Made by a program: the position numbers and the translations under genes
Assembly (NCBI GenBank): GCA_022495005.1
Contig: JAGYXB010001802.1
Coordinates: forward strand, 124,001-188,000
Direction: 5' to 3'
Source: Rhyacophila brunnea
Lineage: Eukaryota; Arthropoda; Insecta; Trichoptera; Rhyacophilidae
Length of the DNA stretch: 64,000 nucleotides
Part shown: in pieces, positions 48,515 through 57,782 of the stretch
Layout of the letters: each line of letters begins with the position of its first letter
Position numbering within the stretch: the stretch's first letter is position 1
Notes under the pieces: model-generated
The model's input: only the letters and a program-made list of their open reading frames with translations
Told to the model about the DNA's origin: nothing
Databases searched by the model: none

Positions 48515-49220
48515 GTGTCAACTCTGAGGAGCCTATCACCTGGAGCCACCACATGATGTCCTGTTAGGCCTGTGGTGGGATTGTCGTCTATTGGCGAGAA
48601 TGGGACCTCGACAATATTGATGACTGGAGCTTTGTAGCCGTCGGCAATGCAACCTTCCTCGTGGAGGTAGGATGCGAAGTTAAGTCGCCCCAGAAAGGAT
48701 TGAACATGTGTCTGCCTGAGGGACCAACTGCCTTTTTGTACCTGCGTTGTGTCAAATCTGAGGATCCTTTCACCTAGGGCCACCACATGATGTCCTGTTG
48801 GGCCTGTAGTGGGATTGTCATCAATTAGCGAGGATGGGACCTCGGCCATATTGATGACTGGAGCGTTGTAGCCGTCGGCAATACAACCTTCCTCGTGGAG
48901 GTAGGATGTGAAGTTGAGTCGCCCCAGAAGGGATTGGATATGTGCCTGTCTGAGGGACCAACTGCCTTTTTGTACCTGCGTTATGTCAACTCTGAGGATC
49001 CTATCGCCTAGAGCCACCGCGTGATGTCCCGTTGGGCCTGTGGTGGGATTGTCATCAATTGGCGAGGATGGGACCTCGGCCATATTGATGACTGGAGCAT
49101 TGTAGCCGTCGGCAATGCAACCTTCCTCGTGGAGGTAGGATGTGAAGTTGAGTCACCCCAGAAGGGATTGGATATGTGCCTGTCTGAGGGACCAACTGCC
49201 TTTTTGTACCTGCATTAGCA
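48515..49220. repeat. Three tandem copies of 234 bp within the degraded DIRS
   Basis: Repeats begin at about 48517, 48751 and 48985 and share 'ggatcctatcgcctagagcc', 'tggagcattgtagccgtcgg', 'caaccttcctcgtggaggta' and 'ggaccaactgcctttttgta' words. The period of 234 bp is 78 codons exactly. The unit covers the RT/RNase H linker (YLHEEGCIADGYNAPVINMA). The other DIRS copy has one such unit. Confidence 0.9.
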
Positions 49221-49370
49221 GATGGTGACGGAATGCTACACAATTCTCCGGCGACAGGAATCTCCGCTTGGTGTGTGTGTCCTACGTGATGTCCAAGGAC
49301 CCTCATTGTTGGCTTGGGTTCAGACAGGATCATTTAATATTTATTAACCACCCTAAAGACTGTAGGAAGG

Positions 49371-49930
49371 TTATCCTGTATTCCACCTGAACCGAGACTG
49401 ATTCTCGTATTGGTTGGCTACTAAGAAGTCGTCTAGGTAAGTGAATATTCTCAGCCATTCTTTCGTAGGCGTTCGGCAACCCAATTGGTCAGGGATGCCA
49501 ACATAATCGGAGCGGTTGGCAGCACGAACGGGAGTCACGTGAATTGTAGGAGCTCCCCTTGGTAGGCTAGTCGAACAAATCGACGATGTTGAGAAGCCAT
49601 TGGTACCTGGAGGGACGCCTGGCTTAGATCTATTATTACTAGCCAGTCTTCTGTTTGTAAGACGGCTGCAACCTCGTAATGGTGAATTAGTTTGAATGGC
49701 TTTGGCTGTAGGAACGCATTCAAACGCTTTCGGTTGAAAACAGGGCATAGAGCCCCGTCTTTTTTCTTGATCAGAAACAGGGTTGAGAGAAAAACTGGGG
49801 TTTGACCCGCTTCTTCTAGATCCCCTGAGTTCTTTAAGTCCTCGATCTCGAGAGTGACCTCTGCTGATTGTTGCGTTTTAAAATCTTTCCGTAAAAGTAA
49901 AGAAGGACTTACCAATAGTGGTATCCGCAC
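49371..49930 (-). pseudogene. DIRS reverse transcriptase remnant
   Basis: Minus strand: VFLSTLFLIKKKDGALCPVF, DWLVIIDLSQASLQVPM (motif A, with Ser where Tyr is usual), RRFVRLAYQGELLQFT, then after a frameshift RIFTYLDDFLVANQ (YLDD catalytic box). Co-linear with 53300-53700 of the plus-strand DIRS. Confidence 0.85.
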
Positions 49931-50062
49931 AAAAGGTATGCGGGCTACGGCTATTATTTTTTACCAATGTTGGGGGGGGGGTACACTACGCCATCCAAAC
50001 TCCCCGAAAGTCTCTTAGGCGGTCCCCAATGTTGTTGGTCGTCCAGATGCGGTCACCTTCGC

Positions 50063-50640
50063 TTAGAGTACGGATCCCTGGTGGAGCCCGTACCTCCGAT
50101 GGAGAACTCCCTTCCCACAGGACGTCGCCCCTTGGGAGTACCCCGGCCATAATTTGAGTTCGAGGGCCTTCCGGGACTTTAAGCTCGGAGGAATCCTTGA
50201 TAGTGCCTCCCGAGTGAAGGTATCCTTCCGGTAAGGATCTGAGTCATGTTCTCGCAAATTTTATTATGTGTTGTCCCCAAAACCCCCTTCGATTTTTTGG
50301 TACAGGCTCATCGCTGTTATGATTTTTTGAGGATTGGTTGCCCAATCCACTAACCCTTGCATACCCTTTCAGAAGCTGTCCCGATGGGAAAACATCGCAT
50401 TCTGGAGGGTCGCGATGGTCCTCTTCGTCAGATGGTTAGTTGATGACGAGTGGTCGCACCGACGCAACTTGTCATTTAGACCTAACTCTACGACCGTAGG
50501 GGCCGCCAAGAATTGTTTTTTGGGCGTTGTGCCACTCTTTGCCGGTCCCCCTGCTGAAATAAGGTACGTAACGAGGATACCTCAAACATCAGCATCTTAA
50601 TCGACGCTCGTACGTTGAACTTTTCCTCCTGTTGCAGTTC
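50063..50640 (-). pseudogene. DIRS Gag-like remnant
   Basis: Minus strand DTFTREALSRIPPS matches the Gag of the plus-strand DIRS (DTFTREALSKIPPS). Flanking sequence is frameshifted. A run of Gs at about 49971-49980 lies just beyond. Confidence 0.65.
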
Positions 50641-51092
50641 TGCTCCGCCGTCTGGTGTCCATTGCTTTTAGCATATCCTCCTCACGGTCATTCAGATGTT
50701 GCGCACTAATCACTTAACGTTCGTCCAAGATATTTTTTTTTTTGATAGTTAGAATGAACTGTCAGACGTAACATGTAAACAGTTAGAAAGTCAAATCCAT
50801 AATGAAGACAAAGTGATGCCAAACCAATGAGTCCAATCTCTTTGTGCCAAACTCTATACATAAAAAATAGACGCGGGGGTATGACCAGTAAATGAAAACG
50901 GAGGAATGACCAACGACAAGAAAAAGGAAAATAAATTAGTAGAATATAACCTCACGCGAAGAAGAAAGAGCAAACCCTATCTCAAGGACTTCAAAGTCAA
51001 ATTCGAATAATATACACATTCGTGTAAATATAAAATGTAATCTTTTCTTTTGAATAAATTATTCCCTTTAATGGACAGTATTAATTAAGTAA

Positions 51093-51703
51093 GAAAACGG
51101 TAATATTTATAAAGGTATTGATTTTATATACAATAAATTTAAACATGCCACAAAATTATATTTACATCAATCATCAGTATTATATAATTACTATGATATT
51201 ATTAAAATATATAGGTACTTAAATTTTATTTAGATTTAGCGACATTGTCATTCACAATTAGGTATATTAATTTATGTTGTGAACGTCTTAAACTAATAAT
51301 TTTTAATATTCACTACATACAATAAATAAAATTTGAGTACTGAGTTATTAGTCTATATTTTCACAATAACTTAATATTTATAATGCTCTCTAAAATTTTA
51401 ACATTTATATTATATTGTAATAGAAAACGGTAATATTTATAAAGGTATTGATTTTATATACCTACAATAAATTTAAACATGCCACAAAATTATATTTACA
51501 TCAATTATCAGTATAATAATTAATTACTATGATATTATTAAAATATATACTTAAATTTTATTTAGATTTACCGAGATTGTCATTCACAATTAGGTATATT
51601 AATTTATGTTGTGAACGTCTTAAATTAATAAGTTTTAATATTCACTACATACAATAAACAAAATTTGAGTACTGAGTTATTAGTCTATATTTTCACAATA
51701 ACT
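51093..51703. repeat. Tandem duplication of 330 bp
   Basis: Two head-to-tail copies start at 51093 and 51423 with 'gaaaacggtaatatttataa'. The second is cut by the DIRS insertion at about 51704. Its last bases (ttttaacatttatattatat) reappear on the far side at 56335. About 23 bp seen in the first copy (aatatttataatgctctcta...) are missing at the junction. AT-rich with no coding capacity. Confidence 0.85.
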
Positions 51704-51896
51704 TTCATTATTCGCTATTGACTCTGAAGTCCCTTGAGATGTTGATCGTATTTTTGCCTTGTGTTCTTCTGCGCTGGCCCCTTTTTACCCCCTTTTCTTC
51801 TCGATTATTTACCTCTCTGGTTGTTCATCTTGTTTTTTACCGGCTGGCAGGACTGACGCTTGTATCGCGGCGTGCTTTGTCTTTGGTATTCAATTG
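51704..51896. repeat. Left inverted terminal repeat of DIRS
   Basis: Inverted match to 56114-56290, from 'gactctgaagtcccttgaga' inward to 'gacaaagcac' in complement. It probably also contains the promoter. The outermost 'cattattcgctattg' differs from the right end, as usual in DIRS elements. Confidence 0.9.
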
Positions 51897-51968
51897 TTTG
51901 ATTGTAGTGCTTTGTTCGAAAGCGAAAATTTTTTGTCAGTGCAGTTAAATTGTGAAAATTGTGCAATA

Positions 51969-53048
51969 ATGGAGCGTAATGAAGCCAGTAACGTCACGGA
52001 GGGACTAGCGATGGAGACCGACTCGAATGAATCGGAATTGCTGTTGGAAGATCCAGTGGGTGAGCTAAGGGAAACAGTTAGATCCCTGGACAACAAGGTA
52101 TCACAAATTTTTTCAATCTTGACCCAACAGGGTCTGCCTGCAGTGGTGCCTACTCCGCAGAATCCGATGGTAAACATCGACTCTCCGGTAAGTTTTTTAC
52201 GGCCGCCCGCAAGGCCTGAGACAGCGGAAAAACCCAACAGGATTCCGTTGCCTGTATTTAGCGTCATAGTTCAGGAACCTGCTTTTCCGACGCCAGACAA
52301 AGCTCGGGTAGCGGAACTTACCAGGCTCCAACTGTTCGACACAGATAATTGGGCGGGGGTTCGCTACGCTGAAACCCAAAAACAATATTTGGCGGCCCCG
52401 TCTTTCGTTGAGTTGGGACTCAACGATGAGTTACGCCCCTACGACCATTCATCGCAAACAATACATTTAATGGAGCGTACGATTGCCGGCCTCCAAAATG
52501 CAATTCTCGCTCAAAAAGAGTGTATTCGGGACGCGTTGCAGCGAGTGGTCGACTCTGTCAGCGACCACACCATCGGTACGGCTCTTTTTGAAACGGTCGT
52601 AAAGGAGTTCGGGCCCTCTTCAGCACTCAACAAAGTGTCTGAGGACGTCACCCGAATCCTTTGTGGAAAGCGGGCAGAGTTAGTTCAGACGAGGCGGAAG
52701 AAAATCCTCTCCGGTATAAGAGACACCTTCACCCGAGAGGCTCTTAGCAAGATCCCACCTAGCGCCGAACACATCTTCAATAAAGATAAACTGGCGGTAT
52801 TCCTAGAGAGAGGTGGGGGTCGGGAGAAGGTCTTCGATCAGACCACCAAAGTGGTTGACCAGGTCAGGGAGAGTCAACCTAGCACTTCGTCAGGTGGACG
52901 CAAGGACACCTTTCGGAGGCAGGGATATACGAGGAGGATACCAGACCAGGTTAGGGGTGGCCTGCCGAAAGGCCCACGCCCATCCAACCGAGGTTTTCCC
53001 AGAGATAACCGAGGTGGTGCAAGGGGCACTTACCCAAGACGCAGGTGA
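51969..53048 (+). CDS. DIRS Gag-like protein
   Basis: 360 codons from MERNEASNVTEGLAMETDSN. The frame is open further upstream to 51759, but that part lies in the terminal repeat, so the Met at 51969 is the better start. The N-terminal third is acidic with a coiled-coil-like stretch (VGELRETVRSLDNKVSQIFS). A helical middle region follows (DTFTREALSKIPPS at about residue 255), and the C-terminus is rich in Gly and Arg (QVRGGLPKGPRPSNRGFPRD to YPRRR), as expected for nucleic-acid binding. It overlaps the RT frame by up to 236 bp. Expected to package element RNA. Confidence 0.75.
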   Translation: MERNEASNVTEGLAMETDSNESELLLEDPVGELRETVRSLDNKVSQIFSILTQQGLPAVVPTPQNPMVNIDSPVSFLRPPARPETAEKPNRIPLPVFSVIVQEPAFPTPDKARVAELTRLQLFDTDNWAGVRYAETQKQYLAAPSFVELGLNDELRPYDHSSQTIHLMERTIAGLQNAILAQKECIRDALQRVVDSVSDHTIGTALFETVVKEFGPSSALNKVSEDVTRILCGKRAELVQTRRKKILSGIRDTFTREALSKIPPSAEHIFNKDKLAVFLERGGGREKVFDQTTKVVDQVRESQPSTSSGGRKDTFRRQGYTRRIPDQVRGGLPKGPRPSNRGFPRDNRGGARGTYPRRR

Positions 53049-54561
53049 CCGGGTCTCCCTCACCACGTTCAAAGGGGGACGCCTCCAGCATTTCCAGGAA
53101 ATCTGGCAGGCCAAGGGTGCACCACCACCATTATTAAAAATAATAACAGGAACCCGTATTCCGTTTATAAAGAAACCCCCTCTAATAATGCCTTCCGTGC
53201 AATTCCAGAAGGATTTCCAAACGCGACAATCGCCGGAGATCACTTCACAAATCGCGGAACTGAAGGAATCGGGAGTATTGGAATTGGCAGAACCATCTCC
53301 AAGCTTCCTCTCAACCCTGTTCCTAGTAAGGAAGCAAGACGGCAGTCAACGACCCGTCTTCAACCTAAAACGCCTAAACGGTTTCCTACAACCAAGGCCG
53401 TTCAAACTGTTCCACCACTTCAAGGTCCCAACATTCCTGCAAAGGGAAGACTGGTTAGTAAAAATAGACCTAAGCCAAGCGTACCTACATGTACCTATAG
53501 CTATACAACATCGCCGATTTCTTCGGCTAGTTTACCAAGGAGAACTCCTTCAATTCACGTGCCTTCCATTCGGACTGTCGGCAGCACCAAGACTGTTTGC
53601 CTCGTTAACAAACTGGGTGGCCGAACACCTCCGGGGAAAGGGTATGAGAATCGTCACTTACTTAGACGACTTTCTGATGGCAAATCAGTCCAGAGAGATT
53701 CTCCTGTCGCAACTGACTTATATGATAGATTTCATGCAAGCTCTAGGCTGGATAATCAACAAGAAAAAATCTTGTCTGATTCCAAGCCAACAGCGGGAGT
53801 TCTTGGGTATCACGTGGGATACTCACAGCAATCGGAAATATCTATCAACAGAGAAGTGCACATCACTTCGTCACCACCTGCAATTACAGATCCAAAAAGG
53901 CAGTTGGTCGCTCAGGCAGGCCCAACGCCTCCTCGGGCGACTCAACTTTGCAACCTTCGTCACTCCACAGGGGAGGTTGCATTGCCGACGTCTACAACGT
54001 ACGAGCGCTCAATTATCGAGGAGCCACCCTCACAAATCAGCATCGATTCCTCCACAAGCTCGAGAGGACATCATGTGGTGGATTCGAGCGGTGGGCTCCT
54101 CAGGAAAGATTCACAGGGCAACCTACAATCACTTCCTCACCACAGACGCAGCCGATTCAGGCTGGGGAGCGCAGTTAGACGAGTACCACCTATCAGGTAC
54201 ATGGACAAAACGCCAATCCACGTGGCACTCCAACCGAAAAGAGCTGTTTGCGGTACTTTCAGCCATACAACTCCGGGAACAAACGCTCAGGGGATCAGAA
54301 TTACTCCTACAAACCGACAACAAAACAGTGGTGGCCTACATCAACAACGAAGGGGGCACAAAGTCCGCAAGCCTACTAAGTCTTTGCCGACAGATCCTGG
54401 AAATCGCCAACCAGGCCAGTATATCATTGACTGCACAATACCTTCCAGGAAAATACAACTGCGTGGCAGACCATCTCTCACGCAGCAAAATTATCCCAGA
54501 ATGGCACCTAGTTATGGCGGCTACAGCTCCCTATTTCAAAGATGGGGACTCCCAGACGTAG
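52813..54561 (+). CDS. DIRS reverse transcriptase-RNase H
   Basis: An open frame of 582 codons. The first 70 or so overlap Gag and may not be translated; recognisable sequence starts near RLQHFQEIWQAKG. RT landmarks: RPVFNLKRLNGFL; DWLVKIDLSQAYLHVPI (motif A Asp); LPFGLSAAPRLFASL; YLDD at about residues 283-286 (53659-53670); REFLGITWDT. RNase H landmarks: LTTDAADSGWGAQL (first Asp), HSNRKELFAVLSAI (Glu), LLLQTDNKTVVAYINNEGGT (Asp) and NCVADHLSR (Asp). The frame ends just before the methyltransferase-like segment, which continues in the -1 frame. It copies the element RNA into DNA. Confidence 0.92.
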   Translation: MGVGRRSSIRPPKWLTRSGRVNLALRQVDARTPFGGRDIRGGYQTRLGVACRKAHAHPTEVFPEITEVVQGALTQDAGDRVSLTTFKGGRLQHFQEIWQAKGAPPPLLKIITGTRIPFIKKPPLIMPSVQFQKDFQTRQSPEITSQIAELKESGVLELAEPSPSFLSTLFLVRKQDGSQRPVFNLKRLNGFLQPRPFKLFHHFKVPTFLQREDWLVKIDLSQAYLHVPIAIQHRRFLRLVYQGELLQFTCLPFGLSAAPRLFASLTNWVAEHLRGKGMRIVTYLDDFLMANQSREILLSQLTYMIDFMQALGWIINKKKSCLIPSQQREFLGITWDTHSNRKYLSTEKCTSLRHHLQLQIQKGSWSLRQAQRLLGRLNFATFVTPQGRLHCRRLQRTSAQLSRSHPHKSASIPPQAREDIMWWIRAVGSSGKIHRATYNHFLTTDAADSGWGAQLDEYHLSGTWTKRQSTWHSNRKELFAVLSAIQLREQTLRGSELLLQTDNKTVVAYINNEGGTKSASLLSLCRQILEIANQASISLTAQYLPGKYNCVADHLSRSKIIPEWHLVMAATAPYFKDGDSQT

Positions 54562-54848
54562 ACCTGTTCGCGTCCAACACAGCCCATGTTGTCGCAACCT
54601 ATGTCTCACGAAATCCGAACGATGCTCTTGCACTGTTCCACGATGCCTTCAGTCGACAGTGGGACTTCAAACTAGCCTGGATATTCCCGCCACCGAATCT
54701 AATTCCACAAGTATTGGCACACCTGAACATGGCAAGGGGAAAATATTTACTAGTGGCCCCATGGTGGAAGAAGTGTTTTTGGAGCGCAGACCTACAGCAG
54801 AGATCACTGGAACCCCCTACCCGATCCCGCACTTGGAGTCATTTCTAG
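54522..54848 (+). pseudogene. DIRS Dam-like methyltransferase segment (frame-shifted from RT-RNase H)
   Basis: Continues in the -1 frame relative to RT-RNase H: SLFQRWGLPDVDLFASNTAH, then [20 protein letters not shown] and a stop at 54848. The DVDLFAS and FPPPN motifs correspond to the phage Dam-like methyltransferase segment known downstream of RNase H in DIRS elements. In relatives this is in the same frame as RT-RNase H, so a 1-base indel near 54530 is likely here. A methylation activity has not been shown for the family as far as I know. Confidence 0.65.
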
Positions 54849-54903
54849 TGGATACGGTGACAAACCATCCACCTCCACAAGTCCGGGACCTATCACTCCA
54901 GTT

Positions 54904-55898
54904 ATGGATAATTTTGGGTGGGCAGAGTTAATTTCTAGCTGGTCGGTAGAGGACAGATCACTTCTCACTTCTGGCTGGCGACCATCCACTTTGAAGACTT
55001 ATAGACCGGCATGGGACAAATGGAAGACATGGTGCATGGCCAACAAGATAAGCTATAATACCCCCGAGCCGATTGAAGTGGCTAGATACCTGGGTCACTT
55101 ATACAATAAGGAAGGTCTTTCATATAACACTATTCTTGTACATAAGTCAGCCATAGCTACCTTTTGCAAACCTATGATCAGTAAAGACATCAGCAGTAAC
55201 ATAGTAGTGCGTCATATGTTAAAAGCCATATCCACCCGCAAGACTAGACCTACAAAACCACCGATTTGGGATCCTAGAATAATCGTGGACTACCTCAAGA
55301 AAACAACACCACTAGTACACAACCTATATGAGGTTTCACGCAGAACAGCTATACTATTATTACTCGCATCGGGACGACGGGTTCATGACCTTACCCTACT
55401 CAGTATAGCGGATAATGGCCTAGTCGATAATGGCGACCATATAATTCTATGGCCAGTGTTTGGTTCCAAGACGGACACATCAAGGCACCGCCAATCTGGA
55501 TGGAAATTAAGCGCTTCCAGTTGCCAAAACATCGATCCAGCTTTTTGGCTACGAAAACTTATCTGCGTTTCCAATGAGAGAAGAGAAGAGGGTGGTAATA
55601 TTCCGGCATTATTTATCTCGTCAAGAGGCCCCCAAAACCTGCGACTCGAGCAGTCATTGGAAATTGGGTGAAGTCAGTACTCGCTGATGCAGGGGTACAG
55701 GAATCACCAGGCAGTACTCGATCAGCAGTCGCCTCTCTAAATTGGTTAGAGAACTACCCCATAGATGACATCCTGCAGAGAGGTAATTGGCGCCAAGAAG
55801 CTACTTTTAAGACATTTTACCAGAGACCGATAGACACACAGACTTCTACAGCGGGAGAACAAAATATGTTGACCTCTCTATTCAGCCCGGTACACTGA
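54904..55898 (+). pseudogene. DIRS tyrosine recombinase (one frameshift)
   Basis: From MDNFGWAELISSWSVEDRSL. An N-terminal SAM-like region (WRPSTLKTYRPAWDKWKTWC, EGLSYNTILVHKSAIATFC) and a catalytic region with the first Arg in LLLASGRRVHDLTLL. The frame stops at 55671, but the -1 frame carries on with AVIGNWVKSVLADAGVQESP, STRSAVAS (second Arg box) and WRQEATFKTFYQRPID (Tyr nucleophile) to 55898. A 1-base change in the run at 55627-55637 (ggcccccaaaacc) best explains the break. The His expected before the second Arg is not evident. The enzyme would insert circular element DNA without target duplication. Confidence 0.85.
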
Positions 55899-55997
55899 GC
55901 CTAAAAGCAAGGAGATGTTATACCTAATTCTCATGTTAGGTTCATCCACCTTATCATGCAGGATCTATCTTGCTTTACCAGGTGATAACAAACAGAT
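55899..55997. other. DIRS 3' non-coding segment
   Basis: Short sequence between the recombinase stop and the internal complementary region. Nothing further is recognised. Confidence 0.5.
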
Positions 55998-56078
55998 ATC
56001 TCAAGGGACTTCAGAGTCAATAGCGAATAATGAAAGGAGTTTTACCTACCATTATTATTCTTGTTGACTCTGAAGTCC
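55998..56078. repeat. Internal complementary region of DIRS
   Basis: The first half (atctcaagggacttcagagt to gcgaataatg) is the complement of the left end. The second half (aaaggagttttacctaccat to gactctgaagtcc) is the complement of the right end. The two are joined exactly as predicted for the region that templates end-joining and circle formation in DIRS replication. Confidence 0.88.
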
Positions 56079-56113
56079 AGAGAACACCAACCTGGTTTCC
56101 TTGAGACATATCA

Positions 56114-56333
56114 AATTGAATACCAAAGACAAAGCACGCCGCGATACAAGCGTCAGTCCTGCCAGCCGGTAAAAAACAAGATGAACAACCAGAGAGGTAA
56201 ATAATCGAGAAGAAAAGGGGGTAAAAAGGGGCCAGCGCAGAAGAACACAAGGCAAAAATACGATCAACATCTCAAGGGACTTCAGAGTCAACAAGAATAT
56301 TAAGAGTTTTAATGGTAGGTAAAACTCCTTTCA
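56114..56333. repeat. Right inverted terminal repeat of DIRS
   Basis: Inverted copy of the left repeat, followed by the right-specific end 'ggtaggtaaaactccttt'. Confidence 0.9.
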
Positions 56334-56337
56334 TTTT

Positions 56338-56742
56338 AACATTTATATTATATTGTATAAAATAATATGTTTACATAAATAACTATTACTTTGATTTACT
56401 TTCGTAAAAATAAATAAAATATAATATTTGCGATCTCCGCGTACATAATATTATTACATTTTTAATAATAAATGAATTTGTATTTTATAACAAGCAACAC
56501 CAGCCGAAGTTGTATCGCGCGGTATATTCTACTTTACGTTACCAACATCTAACGTCACCCGAAAACTTTCGGCTAGTTGAAATTCCAACAGTTTTACAAA
56601 AACACGGGAGTAGGGGGTCGCTGGCAGTTTGAACATGGCAAACATCTGAAAGGTCGAAAAGTGTCCGTCTATGGGCGCAGCAGATTATCTACCAAAGATA
56701 ACTGTTCAACCTGTTACGAGAACTGTCCGTCTGTGGCCGGCA
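56338..56742. other. Right arm of the TIR transposon
   Basis: AT-rich sequence, then a more GC-balanced 200 bp with subterminal words shared with the left arm (cagtttgaacatggca; ataactgttcaa) and the right inverted end. A 74-codon plus frame at 56577 spans the transposon end and the flank and is not a gene. Confidence 0.6.
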
Positions 56743-56877
56743 ATGGTCAATATGTTTTCATGAAAACTAAACATGATGACAGAAGTAATCGAAACAGTTA
56801 GCAGACGGTAGGATTGCGTGTTATTTTCTATAAACAATCTTGTATCTGCGTCCTAAACTTGGCTCGACATTAAGCTT

Positions 56878-57237
56878 CTTTACAAGCTACAAGCCAACGA
56901 ATTTACAATCTGCTTGTAAACTCGCCCAATGTCATCATCGAACAAGCTAACAAGCAGATTGTAAACAATCTACCGAGAAAAGACGAAAGCCGGACTACTT
57001 TACACGCTACACGCTGGCGTGTGGGCTGATATGCGTCTGCGCAGTAGAGCGATAGTGGCGACCTCTCGGTAAAAAAGCGAACTACTCAATACGTCCTGTC
57101 AAAATAGTACCAAAAATGACGGTTTCAATTCGCTAGCCTGTTGGCTTCTGAGCGAGTGGAAAGTTTTGTGTATCAATATCACAATCTCACTAGCTGACTC
57201 GCCCGCTTTCAAATTCGCCAACAAGCAGCTTGTAAAG
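56878..57237. mobile_element. MITE-like element, unit 5
   Basis: Unit 5 counterpart of the element at 620-978. The left flank is TT instead of TA. The right inner end reads 'cgccaacaagcagc', one base closer to a perfect inverted match with the left end than in units 1-4. Confidence 0.45.
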
Positions 57238-57527
57238 TATCTCAATTTCATCGACGTTTTCCTACTGAGAAGCCCAGAAACAAATGGGTTTTTGTTTATT
57301 TCTGGGTTACAATAAATTTTGTTATGTTTTATCTCAATTATCATCTCAATTAGAAGACCTCAATAGATAAATTCCGGCAACCGCCATCGTCTTATTTGGA
57401 TATCATGGATAGCTTGAGCAAATATATTAATTTGTATTGCGTAAACTGGTGTGGTATGCGTTCATTGCAATTTCAACGTTTAAAAATATCAATTACGAGG
57501 TTTCTAAATTTGTTTTCAATAACTTAC

Positions 57528-57687
57528 CTCAAACGTAGCTGTGTGAATGCCGTCAACGTTCTCTTGCTTTAGGTATATAAACATGTCCAACGGGAGAGTC
57601 CGAACGCTTTATCGACACATCAAACCAAGTTGGACCAGATCGCTGGACTCCTACAAGACATTCCTCGTCTTTTGCTTCTTCTTTTAT
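57528..57687 (-). CDS. First exon of minus-strand zinc-finger gene D
   Basis: Unit 5 version. ATG at 57584 opens 19 codons, MFIYLKQENVDGIHTATFE, to the donor GAG|GTAAGT. Compared with units 1-4 it lacks 6 bp in frame and reads LKQE where the others read YLNQE. LKQE is a hydrophobic-Lys-x-Glu sumoylation consensus, so this may be the ancestral form. The overlapping MDIKEEAKDEE frame is also present. Its partner exons (44960-44808 and 42549-40379) are separated from it by the 10.8 kb transposon nest, which would make a first intron of about 12.6 kb. Confidence 0.42.
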
Positions 57688-57782
57688 GTCCATATTAACG
57701 TTGGCGTACTCCCTGGTTAAACGTCAGATTTTTTTATTCAATATTTGAAAGCATCTAAGTGACACTTTTTGAGCATAGACAA

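Larger units (their letters stand above)
46347..51011 (-). mobile_element. Degraded DIRS-type retrotransposon
   Basis: Minus-strand element with DIRS architecture. Inverted terminal repeats lie at about 46347-46450 and 50870-51011, sharing the ctctttcttcttcgcgtgag segment and the 'gactttgaagtccttgag' ends. An internal complementary region lies at about 46590-46682. Remnants of Gag, RT, RNase H, methyltransferase-like segment and tyrosine recombinase follow in the expected order. All frames are broken. It belongs to a family related to, but distinct from, the plus-strand DIRS at 51704: its ends read 'gactttgaag' rather than 'gactctgaag'. Confidence 0.85.
51704..56337 (+). mobile_element. DIRS-type tyrosine-recombinase retrotransposon, nearly complete
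   Basis: All structural hallmarks of DIRS elements are present: inverted terminal repeats (51704-51896 and 56114-56333), an internal complementary region beside the right repeat (55998-56078), overlapping Gag and RT-RNase H frames, a Dam-like methyltransferase segment, and a tyrosine recombinase instead of an integrase. There is no target-site duplication. The junction base string 'ctttcatt' occurs at both edges. Two apparent frameshifts (near 54530 and 55635) interrupt the downstream genes. Confidence 0.93.
45938..56742. mobile_element. TIR DNA transposon carrying two DIRS insertions
   Basis: Inverted ends of about 25 bp (ggccatagacggacagttt at left; aactgtccgtctgtggcc at right) are flanked by ATG on both sides. 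The uninterrupted units read ...ggacatggtcaat..., which confirms a clean insertion with a 3-bp target duplication. Both ends share a subterminal 'cagtttgaacatggca' word and several copies of 'ataactgttcaa'. No transposase was found in its own arms (45938-46346 and 56338-56742), so it was probably non-autonomous. A 3-bp duplication would fit PIF/Harbinger-like or CACTA-like elements; the superfamily is not established. Confidence 0.8.
56743..57702. repeat. Tandem array unit 5, right part (partial)
   Basis: Continuation of unit 5 after the nested transposon. It matches unit 1 from about 490 to 1455 and includes the MITE and first exon of the minus-strand zinc-finger gene. Homology stops at 'ccatattaacgtt', immediately before the next TIR element, so no plus-strand zinc-finger gene or hAT copy follows. 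Confidence 0.9.

Noticed and set aside
48481..49083. 200-codon minus-strand frame as an independent repeat protein
   Set aside because: Its repeats are simply the translated 234-bp triplication within a dead DIRS element.
54599..54989. Minus-strand frames opposite the DIRS methyltransferase and recombinase
   Set aside because: Antisense shadows of higher-GC coding sequence. No family match.
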